Origin: Spongilla lacustris
Lineage: Eukaryota > Porifera > Demospongiae > Spongillida > Spongillidae
DNA length: 64,000 bases
Assembly: GCA_949361645.1 (NCBI GenBank)
Contig: OX442416.1
Location: 6,268,362-6,332,361 of the forward strand
Direction: 5' to 3'
Shown here: positions 45,365 through 55,237 of the stretch, in pieces
Numbering within the stretch: position 1 is the stretch's first letter
Layout of the letters: each line of letters opens with the position of its first letter
Translations under genes and position numbers: made by a program
The notes under the pieces: generated by a model
Databases searched by the model: none
Told to the model about the DNA's origin: nothing
What the model saw: the letters and a program-made list of their open reading frames with translations, nothing else

Positions 45365-45508
45365 TGTGCGATATTGTGTTACATAACTGATTCTAATATC
45401 TCACGTGATTATTGAAATATAGTTTTTGCCTAGAGTGACACGCGGTGACACGCTGAATCTAGCTAGTCCGAGTTTGCTCTCATTAGATAAAAGGCGAATT
45501 GTCGTACA
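45365..45508 (+). repeat. 3' LTR of BEL/Pao element
   Basis: 144 bp, matching the 5' LTR throughout by eye. Preceded by the purine-rich AGATGGGGAG and followed by the TAAAT duplication. Confidence 0.95.
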
Positions 45509-45513
45509 TAAAT

Positions 45514-47445
45514 CCTGATGCTAAATAATGGATTATAGCAGCACTAGATTTTGCTGTAGTTTTTTTGATAGCTGGAAAGGGGACATATGGAGGCTCACAA
45601 ACTTTATGAATGCAGAATCTATTTTTGAACAAAAAAACATACATACATACATGCATAACTACAACTTTCTCTGTACTGACATGCACTAGGAGTTTTTTTT
45701 TTTTGTAACCTACATTATACATAACCAGCTCATTGTTGACACTGTCATAAAAAGTCTTCCATATGCAACATTTTAATAACATTTTAATAACATAGCTAGC
45801 ATGGTGGTGTCACTAGGTGTCACTAGAATCCTACACAGATTTTTTTTTTAATGACGAAAAATACTGGTCACATGTTTTTAATGCTGGCTGGTGAACAGAG
45901 AACATCACGGAGTCAGAGTCCAAGTGTAACTTAAGGTCCCAAAACGTTCAACAGTACTCGTCCGTGACATTGGTGGCTTGCTACACATACATATACCATA
46001 CTCCATTCTGTAGGTATTCATGAGGGTTATGGCCACTAAATAGGTCTGTTTATTTGTTGCTTCAACTGGTTATGTTTTTAGAAAGTCAGTGAGTATTAAA
46101 CTGAGATGGAAGCTGTAGGCAAGTAGGAGTTGTGGGTGTTATGCACCCTATTAGAATCTGTGAGTCTGACTTTAGTAGATGCTGTGGATTTGGCTTTAAT
46201 GGACTGTGGGTGTGGTTTTAATGGTAGCTGAGGGTGTGATATTATTTAGAGCTAACTGAGTATGTGCTTTCAGCTGTGAATGAAATTTGCTGCAAGGATG
46301 AAGGACACATCATCGTTCAAAAGGATCTGCAGTTTGAACAATGTTATGTTGAAAAGCACTGCAATATACATTATTCTAGCTCAGATACAAAACAATCAAT
46401 TTTTTACTGAGATTTTTAAGTTTAGTGATATGGTTCCAGCGCATTTTAATCTGTTTAATTTGTGGTTGCATTAGTTCTCATTTTATTTGAGCGAGGTGCA
46501 TGTTTTGATGGTGGCTGAAGTGCTAGCTAGTGGTGACAATTGAAAGGCAATTGCAACTTCAGCTTTGTGTTTAAGCTACACATTCCAAATGCCCTCAAGT
46601 GTCAATGTAATGATGAAAAGATCAAAGGCAGTGATGTTGTGACAGGATTAAATTTGTCAATTTTGAATCTGTCTATAGCTATGAAGAATAACCTTCACAG
46701 GTGTGTTTGGGCAGTTCTGTTAAAATACACATATTGTCAGCATGTAGCACTTGTATTTTCATGAGTAAAGAACATCAGGGACTGGGGAAACAAAGCTGAA
46801 ATTGGAATAATATGGTCTCTTGTTACGCAAGTTCGGGCCAAAACCAGCTTACGGGTGGCGTGTGTTTCTGTTGCTGCGTAAAAACCATTAAAATCACTAG
46901 CTATCTTTGAAGTAAATTTACCACTACATGTACATGTACGTGTAAATTGATGGCCTAAAGTTGCATGAAGGGCATCAGATGGTTTGGTTTACATACATGT
47001 ACATGCATAGAAGGTCTAATTTTATAGAATTTTACCCATATTCATTTGAGTTGCATGCAACATGTTGTCTAGTGTATGGTCATCGCACAGCCTCAGATGT
47101 AGTAATATTAAATTTCTTACTAACCACTAAGAATGAAAACCTGAACTTTGGTGCACAGCAATGTGTGGGTAGCCATAATGACAGAATACCTGTGTCTTAT
47201 AGCCATCAGGTGCACAGCAATGTGTGGGTAACCATAATGACAGAATACCAGTATCTTTTAGCCATCTGACGAGAGCAAGGTGGTACCTTTTTTGAAATTA
47301 GCCTCCAACATGCTGCCATGTCTGATCAATAGGGTGGAGGGCATAGATGGCAGAAGTCTTCTTTGATCCAAACTTATCCTCTATTCCTCCAGTAGTATGG
47401 TAGCTCTCTCCAGGTAGAATGTTGTCTTATCGTGGCCATACAGCA
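45514..47445. other. Intergenic sequence between the two LTR elements
   Basis: No supported gene. Holds the left copy of a ~260-bp dispersed repeat (46,554-46,813), a loose GGTTTTAATGG-type tandem at 46,120-46,250 and a 60-bp direct duplication GGTGCACAGCAATGTGTGGG at 47,149/47,209. Confidence 0.5.
46554..46813 (+). repeat. Direct repeat B, left copy (partner 52,686-52,945)
   Basis: Shares AAGCTACACATTCCAAATGC, TGTCAATGTAATGATGAAAA, TGTTTGGGCAGTTCTGTTAA and AGCTGAAATTGGAA with 52,686-52,945 at high identity over about 260 bp. Function unknown. Outside it the two loci differ. Confidence 0.85.
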
Positions 47446-47446
47446 A

Positions 47447-47517
<71 letters not shown>

Positions 47518-47695
47518 AATTAATAACATGTGTAAAGAAAGGTACATGTACATACAGTGTGCATGTGTGAACATATCATTGGTGTGTGTGCCCATATACA
47601 TGTAGCACCTTGTCCGAGGTATGCATGGATTAGAGCTATACTAGCTGGTACTATAACCTCAACCCAGCCAATTCATTGTTTAAACTACATATATG
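47446..47695 (+). repeat. Duplicated flank A, left of the Gypsy element
   Basis: Runs from ATCTGTGTGTG through a ~65-base TG tract to AACTACATATATG. The same ~240-250-bp sequence, with a shorter TG tract, stands directly after the 3' LTR at 52,185-52,423. The element is therefore bounded by long direct copies of host sequence instead of a 4-6-bp TSD. Confidence 0.9.
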
Positions 47696-47888
47696 TGTAA
47701 TGCAGATGTACATTATCACCTGATGTTGGTCCACCTTTGAACCATAGACTGTCTGTCTGTATGCACGTGCATTTATCTGTATATAAGCGTAGGTCCTTTT
47801 GTATCTAGTAAGCTGCTGTGATTGTATCTCTTAAGTGCTGCTAATATATTCTAACAGCATTCTCTGTTGAATTCGTGGCCGCGTTACA
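47696..47888 (+). repeat. 5' LTR of Gypsy element
   Basis: 193 bp, TGTAATGCAGATGTAC...CCGCGTTACA, with a TATA box as described for the promoter entry. Confidence 0.9.
47780..47787 (+). promoter_or_regulatory. TATA box in Gypsy LTR
   Basis: TATATAAG followed by a GC-richer stretch, the usual layout of an LTR core promoter. The same word is at 52,087-52,094 in the 3' LTR. Confidence 0.6.
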
Positions 47889-47909
47889 TTGGCGTAGTCG
47901 GCAGCTGGA

Positions 47910-48446
47910 ATGGCTCGACCAGTTCTCCTACCCGAACCTTTTAGCGGCGAATCTGGAATTAGTCGCTGGGACGACTGGATAGAGCACTTTGAAGACTGCG
48001 CAGCAGTGAACAAGTGGGACAGTGACGAAGAGAAACTGAAATGGATTCGAGTGCGACTTACCGGAAAGGCTCATACAGCGTACCGGAGGCTAGCGCAAGA
48101 CGCTCGTACGAAATACGGTGAGTGCAAAGATGCGTTACGTCGTCGTTTCCACCCCGACAGTTCAAGGGACCTGCACATGGCAGAACTTCAGGTTAGGAAG
48201 AGGCAAAACGACGAGGACTGGGCTTCGTTTGGTGACGCATTAAGAGTACTCGCGGATAAAGCGTACCCAGATCTCGAAGAAAAGGCCCGCGAACGCCTTG
48301 CGCTGAACCAATTTTTGTCTCAGATTGAAGATTCTCACCTCTCCTTTAGTGTACGGCAGACGCGTCCTAAAACCGTGGAAGCAGCTGTTACCACCACTAT
48401 TGAGATGGAGACATATCTGGGGCAAGTCCATTACCGGCACGGTTAG
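47910..48446 (+). CDS. Gypsy Gag (capsid-like), without its own zinc knuckle
   Basis: 178 codons beginning shortly after the primer-binding site. It contains a retrotransposon Gag core (FSGESGISRWDDWIEHFEDC, KLKWIRVRLTGKAHTAYRRL, LRRRFHPDS), predicted to form the virus-like particle shell. The frame stops at 48,446 just before the region that becomes the zinc knuckle, which lies instead at the start of the overlapping Pol frame. The two frames overlap from 48,325 to 48,446. Either a programmed frameshift in this window makes Gag-Pol, or a small indel has moved the knuckle out of frame. Most Gypsy Gags keep the knuckle in Gag, so the second option deserves weight. Confidence 0.85.
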   Translation: MARPVLLPEPFSGESGISRWDDWIEHFEDCAAVNKWDSDEEKLKWIRVRLTGKAHTAYRRLAQDARTKYGECKDALRRRFHPDSSRDLHMAELQVRKRQNDEDWASFGDALRVLADKAYPDLEEKARERLALNQFLSQIEDSHLSFSVRQTRPKTVEAAVTTTIEMETYLGQVHYRHG

Positions 48447-51400
48447 CATTCCTACTCAACAACATTCAGAGCCCGTATGTGCGGTACCACATCAACAAGA
48501 GCCAGCTGTTGCTGCTGTCACAACAGAGGGAACGAAAGAAATGAAACTGCTCGTCGAGCGCCTAGACCGTTTAGAGAAGCTATTGCAGGAACCAAGTTCA
48601 GGAAGCCAGGGGCGTCCGCCCTTACGTAGGTTTGGAGGGCGTTACGGTGGTAGAAGTACTGTTACATGTTGGAGTTGTGGAGGAATGGGTCACATAGCAC
48701 GCAATTGTCCAGTCAGTAGTAAACAACAGCAGCAGGAAAACTGCAACCCTCCAGTGCTAGGGGGTCCAGCACGAGGGGGAGAGCCTGTAAGGACCCAGAA
48801 TAGTGTTTTAACTGTGCCCACTCTGTCAGTAAGCTGTGGGTTAAGTTACCGTTTGAAAGGTTTTGTAGCCACCCTACCAATTGAGTTTATAATTGACACA
48901 GGAGCAGCAGTTTCTCTCCTTCGTAGTGACATTTGGGCTAAGGCAGCCAAATTGGACAGCAAACTTAAATTGGAGGAAGGCACTGGACAAAAGTTGGTTG
49001 GTGTAAGTGGCATACCACTTAGTATAAGGGGAGTAGGTTTAGTGCAATTGAAATTTGCTGAAGTTCCTACCCCAATGGCTGCTACATTTGTCATAGTAGA
49101 TGACTTGTCAGTTGAAGCAATCCTGGGTCTAGATTTTTTGGAGCAGTGTAGATGTGTCATAGATAGCGGGCTGAGACGTATCGACTTCCCATGTCAAAGA
49201 GTGTCACTATCTCTTGATAATACTCAACAGAAGCCGTACACATGCACTCCTCTGATAGGATTGGTTGTGAAGCAAAAGTTGCTAATCCCTGCTGAAAGTG
49301 AGCAGGAAATCATGGTGGAGCTGGATCATCAAGTATTCAATCATTCCTGGATTGTGGAGGGTGACCGGCATGGTCGCCATGGACTAATGGTTGCTCATGC
49401 TGTTGTTAGTCCTTCAGGTCGTTCTGTTCCACTCAGAGTGCTCAATCCAAGAAAGGAGGCTGTGGTGGTGAAGAAAGGGACCCGGATTGCCACTATGGAG
49501 GCCTTGGAGAAAGATCCTCCAGGTGATGAAGACCTCAATGTTCACGCCATATCAAGAGATAAGGATGTCTCACACGATGATCAAAAGGCTCTGTGGGAGA
49601 TGGTATCCAAGATTGGTGACCATCTTAGTGTCAGGGATAAAGAGATGTTGTTTTCTGTTCTCTTGGATTATGCTGATGTATTCAGTTTACACCCTGGTAA
49701 TATAGGTCGAACAGGAGAAATCAAGCACCACCTAGATACAGGAGATGCCCAGCCAATACACCAGTTACCACGTCGTGTCCCACAAGCTCGTCGGCTCGAA
49801 GTAAGAAAAATGCTGGATGAAATGCTGGAAAAGGATGTCATCCAACCATCTCACAGCCCATGGTCCTCTCCAATCATACTGGTACGTAAGAAAGACGGCT
49901 CTATGCGATTTTGTGTTGATTACAGAAAAGTGAATTCAGTCACGAAGAAGGATGCCTACCCACTCCCTCGTGTGGACGACACCCTAGACACACTTGGTGG
50001 AACGAAGTTCTTTAGTACACTGGATCTTGCAAGCGGATACTGGCAGGTGGAAGTCGAGGAGGCAGACAGGCAGAAGACTGCATTTACAACACCAGAGGGA
50101 TTGTTTGAGTTTAAGGTAATGCCCTTCGGGCTTTGTAATGCACCTGCAACTTTTCAGCGATTGATGGATCGAGTGCTGAATGATCTGAAGTGGACGGACT
50201 GCTTGGTGTACTTCGACGATATTGTTGTTGTGGGCAGGACATTCCCAGAACACCTGCATTGCCTTGGCAATGTTTTGACACGGTTGAGGCAAGCTGGTCT
50301 TAAGCTTCAACCTAAGAAATGTAATTTTTGCCAGCAGAAAGTCAGGTTTCTAGGGCATGTTGTCTCAGCCAGTGGAATTTCAACAGACCCAGACAAAACA
50401 GAGGTGGTGTCCAATTGGCCTACTCCAACTGACAAGAGGGAAATACAACAGTTCTTGGGCTTGGTGAACTACTACAGGCGGTTCATCAAGAATTTTGCTT
50501 CCCTCGCAAAACCTCTGCAGAGATTGACGGAGAAGAATGTAACATTTGAATGGAATGAGTCTTGTCAGAATGCATTTGATCAACTCCGCGCATGCCTTGT
50601 GTCAGCACCTGTACTTGCCTTCCCAGACTACTCAAAGACGTTCATCCTAGACACTGATGCTAGTGAGAATGGCATTGGAGCAGTCCTTTCTCAGGGTCAA
50701 GATGATGGTAGTGAGTGTGTTATTGCCTATGCAAGTAGATCATTAAGCAGACAGGAGCAACGCTACTGTGTGACAAGACGAGAATTACTTGCTGTCGTAG
50801 AGTTCGTACACCATTTCCGCTGTTACTTGCTGGGACAGCATTTCACCTTGAGGACAGACCATGGCTCACTGATATGGATTCAGAATTTTAGAGAGCCTGA
50901 AGGACAACTTGCCCGTTGGATAGAACGTCTCCAAGAATACAACTTCACTGTTGTACATAGACCAGGGATACGGCATGGGAATGCAGATGCACTCTCCAGG
51001 ATGCCCTGCAGACAGTGTGGTCGTGATTCACACAACCCAACTGATGATGTTCCAACCCAAGTAGGTGTGATTATTAATCTTCCATTCCAGTCATACCCCT
51101 CCGAAGAGATGCGCAAACTGCAGCTGGCTGATCCATCTGTGGGCCCAGTGCTCCAAGCTGTTGAACTTGATCGCAAGCCACATCCTGATGAAGTCAAGTC
51201 CTGGAGTCTTGAGGGGCGTCGCCTTTTCCAGTTGTGGGAAATGTTGTGTGTCAGAAATGGTACATTGTGGAGATCACTTCAAAAAGGACAACTTTGTGGT
51301 CACCAGCTTGTGATACCCTTTATACTTCGGGCGACTCTACTGAATGAATTGCACAGTGGTGCAGTTGGTGGGCACATAGGAGAAGAGAAGATGTCTTTCC

Positions 51401-51972
51401 GTCTGAAGGAGCGCTTCTATTGGCCTGGAAGCATGGAAGCTGCAAGGGAGTGGTGTAAAACCTGTGCAAGCTGTGCTACCAGGAAGACAAGTGCACCAAA
51501 AAATAGAGTGGTGCCTCGTGGACAGTCAAGGAAACTGCATCATCCATGGAAAGGACCTTATCGAGTGCAAGAACGTATAGGTGAGAGTGACTACAAGATT
51601 AGAGCATTGAAAGGAAAAAGTACTCAAGTAGTGCACTTCGATCGACTGAAACCGTGTATTGAAGGAATACAAGCTCCAGCACATGTTCCAGCAACTAAAA
51701 CTAGAGTCACTCAAAATGAAGAGTCTGCAGCCAGAGTACCTCAACCTGAGCTATTAGGTGAACAGTTGGAGATCATGAGTGATGACGAAGAAGTACAGCC
51801 ACTCCCAGAAGCACAACCACCTGCTGGCGATGTACCTGTACCTCCCATTGATGTACCACCTCCGATTGAAGATCCTCCTGTTGTCAATAGGCGTCAGTCA
51901 CTCATTCCCCGCCCAACAAGCACACGGTACCCTCAACGCACACGTCATCCACCTGACTATTATGGGCATTAA
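48325..51972 (+). CDS. Gypsy Pol polyprotein with integrase core deleted in frame
   Basis: The open frame is 1,215 codons; translation probably enters it from Gag by a frameshift. In order: zinc knuckle CWSCGGMGHIARNC (about residue 113); aspartic protease IIDTGA (D191); reverse transcriptase (SPWSSPIILVRKKDGSMRFC, catalytic YFDD at 629-632); RNase H starting LDTDASENGIGAVLSQ (about 776); a region ending in an integrase zinc motif (HSGAVGGHIGEEKM, CKTCASCATRKT near residue 1,045). Directly after TSAPKNR the frame passes into GQSRKLHHPWKGPYRV, the C-terminal segment that normally follows the integrase catalytic domain. The ~200-250 residues with the DDE triad are gone, yet the frame stays open. 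The copy therefore cannot integrate on its own. The junction is at about 51,505-51,520. Confidence 0.92.
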   Translation: MKILTSPLVYGRRVLKPWKQLLPPLLRWRHIWGKSITGTVSIPTQQHSEPVCAVPHQQEPAVAAVTTEGTKEMKLLVERLDRLEKLLQEPSSGSQGRPPLRRFGGRYGGRSTVTCWSCGGMGHIARNCPVSSKQQQQENCNPPVLGGPARGGEPVRTQNSVLTVPTLSVSCGLSYRLKGFVATLPIEFIIDTGAAVSLLRSDIWAKAAKLDSKLKLEEGTGQKLVGVSGIPLSIRGVGLVQLKFAEVPTPMAATFVIVDDLSVEAILGLDFLEQCRCVIDSGLRRIDFPCQRVSLSLDNTQQKPYTCTPLIGLVVKQKLLIPAESEQEIMVELDHQVFNHSWIVEGDRHGRHGLMVAHAVVSPSGRSVPLRVLNPRKEAVVVKKGTRIATMEALEKDPPGDEDLNVHAISRDKDVSHDDQKALWEMVSKIGDHLSVRDKEMLFSVLLDYADVFSLHPGNIGRTGEIKHHLDTGDAQPIHQLPRRVPQARRLEVRKMLDEMLEKDVIQPSHSPWSSPIILVRKKDGSMRFCVDYRKVNSVTKKDAYPLPRVDDTLDTLGGTKFFSTLDLASGYWQVEVEEADRQKTAFTTPEGLFEFKVMPFGLCNAPATFQRLMDRVLNDLKWTDCLVYFDDIVVVGRTFPEHLHCLGNVLTRLRQAGLKLQPKKCNFCQQKVRFLGHVVSASGISTDPDKTEVVSNWPTPTDKREIQQFLGLVNYYRRFIKNFASLAKPLQRLTEKNVTFEWNESCQNAFDQLRACLVSAPVLAFPDYSKTFILDTDASENGIGAVLSQGQDDGSECVIAYASRSLSRQEQRYCVTRRELLAVVEFVHHFRCYLLGQHFTLRTDHGSLIWIQNFREPEGQLARWIERLQEYNFTVVHRPGIRHGNADALSRMPCRQCGRDSHNPTDDVPTQVGVIINLPFQSYPSEEMRKLQLADPSVGPVLQAVELDRKPHPDEVKSWSLEGRRLFQLWEMLCVRNGTLWRSLQKGQLCGHQLVIPFILRATLLNELHSGAVGGHIGEEKMSFRLKERFYWPGSMEAAREWCKTCASCATRKTSAPKNRVVPRGQSRKLHHPWKGPYRVQERIGESDYKIRALKGKSTQVVHFDRLKPCIEGIQAPAHVPATKTRVTQNEESAARVPQPELLGEQLEIMSDDEEVQPLPEAQPPAGDVPVPPIDVPPPIEDPPVVNRRQSLIPRPTSTRYPQRTRHPPDYYGH

Positions 51973-52002
51973 TAGAGAGCATCTCAAATGAGGAGGGAGC
52001 AG

Positions 52003-52184
52003 TGTAATGCAGATGTACATTATCACCTGATGTTGGTCCACCTTTGAACCATAGACTGTCTGTCTGTATGCACGTGCATTTATCTGTATATAAGCGTAGG
52101 TCCTTTTGTATCTAGTAAGCTGCTGTGATTGTATCTCTTAAGTGCTGCTAATATATTCTAACAGCATTCTCTGTTGAATTCGTG
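52003..52184 (+). repeat. 3' LTR of Gypsy element, truncated by 11 bp
   Basis: Matches the 5' LTR from TGTAATGCAG to GAATTCGTG, then switches abruptly to ATCTGTGTGTG of duplicated flank A. Confidence 0.9.
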
Positions 52185-52185
52185 A

Positions 52186-52244
<59 letters not shown>

Positions 52245-52423
52245 AATTAATAACATGTGTAAAGAAAGGTACATGTACATACAGTGTGCATGTGTGAACA
52301 TATCATTGGTGTGTGTGCCCATATACATGTAGCACCTTGTCCGAGGTATGCATGGATTAGAGCTATACTAGCTGGTACTATAACCTCAACCCAGCCAATT
52401 CATTGTTTAAACTACATATATGC
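52185..52423 (+). repeat. Duplicated flank A, right of the Gypsy element
   Basis: Same sequence as 47,446-47,695 with a shorter TG tract. It continues past AACTACATATATG into CATATCAATC, presumably the ancestral locus. Confidence 0.9.
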
Positions 52424-52685
52424 ATATCAATCTAGCAGTAATCTGCAAAGGTACATATATGTTGTGTGATGTGATGATGGCTATGGCTACATTTCTGTTT
52501 CCTAAGAATTGATACATGTACCTGTATTGCCTTGTTTCCAAGGAATTGATACTTTTTTTGCTTGTTTAATTACATGTGTATGCATAGTATCGATTCCTTT
52601 GAAACAATCAAAGGCTTCATTCATTGTATTTGAGGTTTTAACTATAGTAAAAAACGTAACGTTTTCCTTGAATGGGATCTGAACC

Positions 52686-52945
52686 TTTAAGCTACACATT
52701 CCAAATGCCCTCATGTGTCAATGTAATGATGAAAAGATCAAAGGCAGTGATGTTGTGACAGGATTAAATTTGTCAATTTTGAATCTGTCTATAGCTTTGA
52801 AGAATAACCTTCACAGATATGTTTGGGCAGTTCTGTTAAAATATACATATTGTCAGCATGTAGCACTTGTATTTTCATGAGTAAAAAACATCAGGGATAG
52901 GGGAAACAAAGCTGAAATTGGAAGAATGTGGTCTCTTGTTAGACC
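52686..52945 (+). repeat. Direct repeat B, right copy (partner 46,554-46,813)
   Basis: See the left copy. The two copies lie outside the duplicated flanks A, and the order is B-A-element-A-B. Confidence 0.85.
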
Positions 52946-55237
52946 TGGCGAAGAGATATTTAATGTCCTGGGCCTGGCTCAATTGCATGTCTATTGGTGC
53001 TATCATTATGAAAAAGAAAATTGGCTTTTTAACTGAGATAAGCATGTCTGCTGCATTTGGATGCAACTCATTAGTTACTGCATTCGTCCAGGCATATATA
53101 CAATTTGCCTATATGGTCATTAAGTAACCGGCGTTGTTATTTATTATAGCTTTACCACATTAATTTCAACATTTGGTATTAATATAACGCTTAACAGGGT
53201 GTTGTTTTTTGTGTGCAAATATATCATATACAGCTAGGTAATAATTAACAATACAGTTATCAAAGTCAGCAATAAAAAGTGATTCAGACACAATGCATAT
53301 ACATTGAGTTTATGCACTATTACAGTACATTTGCCTAACAGGTTCACATAGTGGTTGGATATCCATGGTGACAAAAAAATAGCTTTTTAGGAATGTATAC
53401 TGCACCTACAATACCGATGCATGTCGTCACAGTGATGTGCCCGGGTGAAAACTGTAGCCACTTGTATGTATGTTCAGATTTACAAAACAGCTATATCAAA
53501 AGCCAAGGTCGTTTTTCAAGGCATCCTACTATCAATGCCATCATACATGTACATATAGGTCACTGGCTGCAGTAAATGTACCATCAACACTTCAGCCCAT
53601 TGGCCTATATGTAGATCAGATGACGGTTGTTCTATTGCCATGCCAGGAAGACCGGCCAGTGTCTTGTTTGGGACTTTACTTGTGTTGACACCTTTGCAGC
53701 CACATACATAATATCTGATGCCACAAGGAATTAAAGCTGGAGTTGTAGCCAAAGCTGTTGAAGCCAGAAAGAGGGAGAAATATATGCTCTGCTGTCCAAA
53801 TCCCACCATTTTGTCCCAATTGCAATTGCGACCTCTGGTGCCCTTGGCCCTGCGTTTGCTCACTGATATCAGCAGGCATCAGCAGATCATCACACATCAT
53901 TGCCAGTCCCTCTCATTCCTTCTCCAGAGTATCAATTGCGCTACAGCACGGCAATGCTGCCTCTGTATTGTCCACCAAAAGTAGCGTGTAATTTATATAT
54001 AGTGTCACCCTGTGTATATCCATTACTTTTTATATAGTGTAACCCTGTGTGATTTTATACACTCTTCAAACACGTGGCGTAATTACATGTAGGTAATAAC
54101 TTTCTATTCGCTTAGCTTGCATGTAAGAATTGGTTGACGAAGCATACAATGTACAGAAATTGAGACTGAAAGTAAAATATAGTCAGTGTTATGCTCAGTG
54201 AAGTCCACTACTCTGTACAACACATGCATGTATTAAAATACCAGAATACTTAATCCAAACTATATACATGTAGCTAACGGTCCTTTCTCACTACCCGGTA
54301 CACTTTTGGCAAGGCCGGTCCACTTTTCGCAACCAAAATTGTACCGGGCTGTACAATTTTCGTCCGGTACAATTTTTGCGTGACAAGCCAAGGCTGAGAA
54401 AATTTGTGCATGCAGGACGTGATTGATTAGCTATGCATTAAAAGTTGTACATGCAAGTTACATGTTGAGTATTCAGTCATACATGAATCTCTCAGGCTAA
54501 AATCAGAAGCATGCAGGACAAAGAGGGTCATATAAAGTATAAATCGTGCAATGTAAATCACGTTATACATGTACAAGTACCGCTTATATTTACAGCACAC
54601 ACTTATGATACTATTTTTGTATATACGAACTTAACAGGGCAAGGACTGGTTTCATGCAATGCAAGTTAATAAAACCTGGCCATGGACCACCCGGACCTAA
54701 TATAATTTGGCAACCAAAAGTGGTCCGCCCGGACCACTTTTTGCCTGGACCAATTTTCGCATGACAGGTCCAGCAATTAGATTGTGAGTGGTCCATAATT
54801 CATAGCTTGCAGGGACCATTCAGCATAGTCATCTATGACTTGGCAGGACATCAGCAATATTTATTTCTTCAGCCACTATGCAAATCTGGAGGCCATCACC
54901 CTCGATCCACATATACATGTACGTACATGCAGTCCTTGCATGCAGGATCTAAGAAAAGATCCTGATGACATCACCAAAGAGCTACACCACACTGCACTGG
55001 ACTGCAATGATACATGGTGTGTGCCACAAGTGTCCCTATCAGTCCTCACAAATTGATATTCTTTAAATACCAGAGGAGGTATTGATGAACATGTTGATCA
55101 CCAACAATTTGAATGGGTGTATCCCACCAGTATATACATGTACATCAAAAATAAAAACATTACAACCATCCAGTTATTCAATAATCAACTAGACTTTATC
55201 ATATCAGTCAGTAATCTACTGCTGGCTGTTCACTATT
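52946..55237. other. Intergenic region downstream of the P450 gene
   Basis: No supported gene on either strand. Includes the inverted copy of the 22.8-kb repeat (53,640-54,050) and, at 54,280-54,790, repeated words of the CCGGTACACTTTT / GGACCACTTTTTGC type in both orientations that may be a degenerate foldback. Confidence 0.5.
53640..54050 (-). repeat. Dispersed repeat, copy B (inverse of 22,783-23,165)
   Basis: On the minus strand it carries the same ordered words as copy A (GGGTTACACTATATA, CAATACAGAGGCAGCATTG, CAATTGGGACAAAATGG, GGCATCAGATATTATGTATG, CCCAAACAAGACACTGG). A 115-codon minus-strand frame covers it (CGIRYYVCGCKG, VPNKTL), the best view of the peptide this family may have encoded. 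Confidence 0.75.

Larger units (their letters stand above)
39465..45508 (+). mobile_element. Intact BEL/Pao LTR retrotransposon
   Basis: Two LTRs (39,465-39,608 and 45,365-45,508) that look identical in sequence, starting TG and ending CA, flanked by the 5-bp duplication TAAAT (39,460-39,464 and 45,509-45,513). The 5' LTR is followed directly by TGGTCCTACGAGCC, a tRNA-type primer-binding site. A purine tract AGATGGGGAG precedes the 3' LTR. One 1,880-codon ORF fills the interior. Identical LTRs imply a recent insertion. Confidence 0.97.
47696..52184 (+). mobile_element. Gypsy (Ty3-like) LTR retrotransposon lacking the integrase core
   Basis: The 5' LTR is 47,696-47,888 and the 3' LTR is 52,003-52,184. 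The 3' LTR matches the first 182 bases of the 5' LTR but lacks its last 11 (GCCGCGTTACA). A TTGGCGTAGTCGGCAG primer-binding-like site follows the 5' LTR and a GAGGAGGGAGCAG purine tract precedes the 3' LTR. Gag and Pol ORFs fill the interior. The order protease, reverse transcriptase, RNase H, integrase is the Ty3/Gypsy order. Confidence 0.93.
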
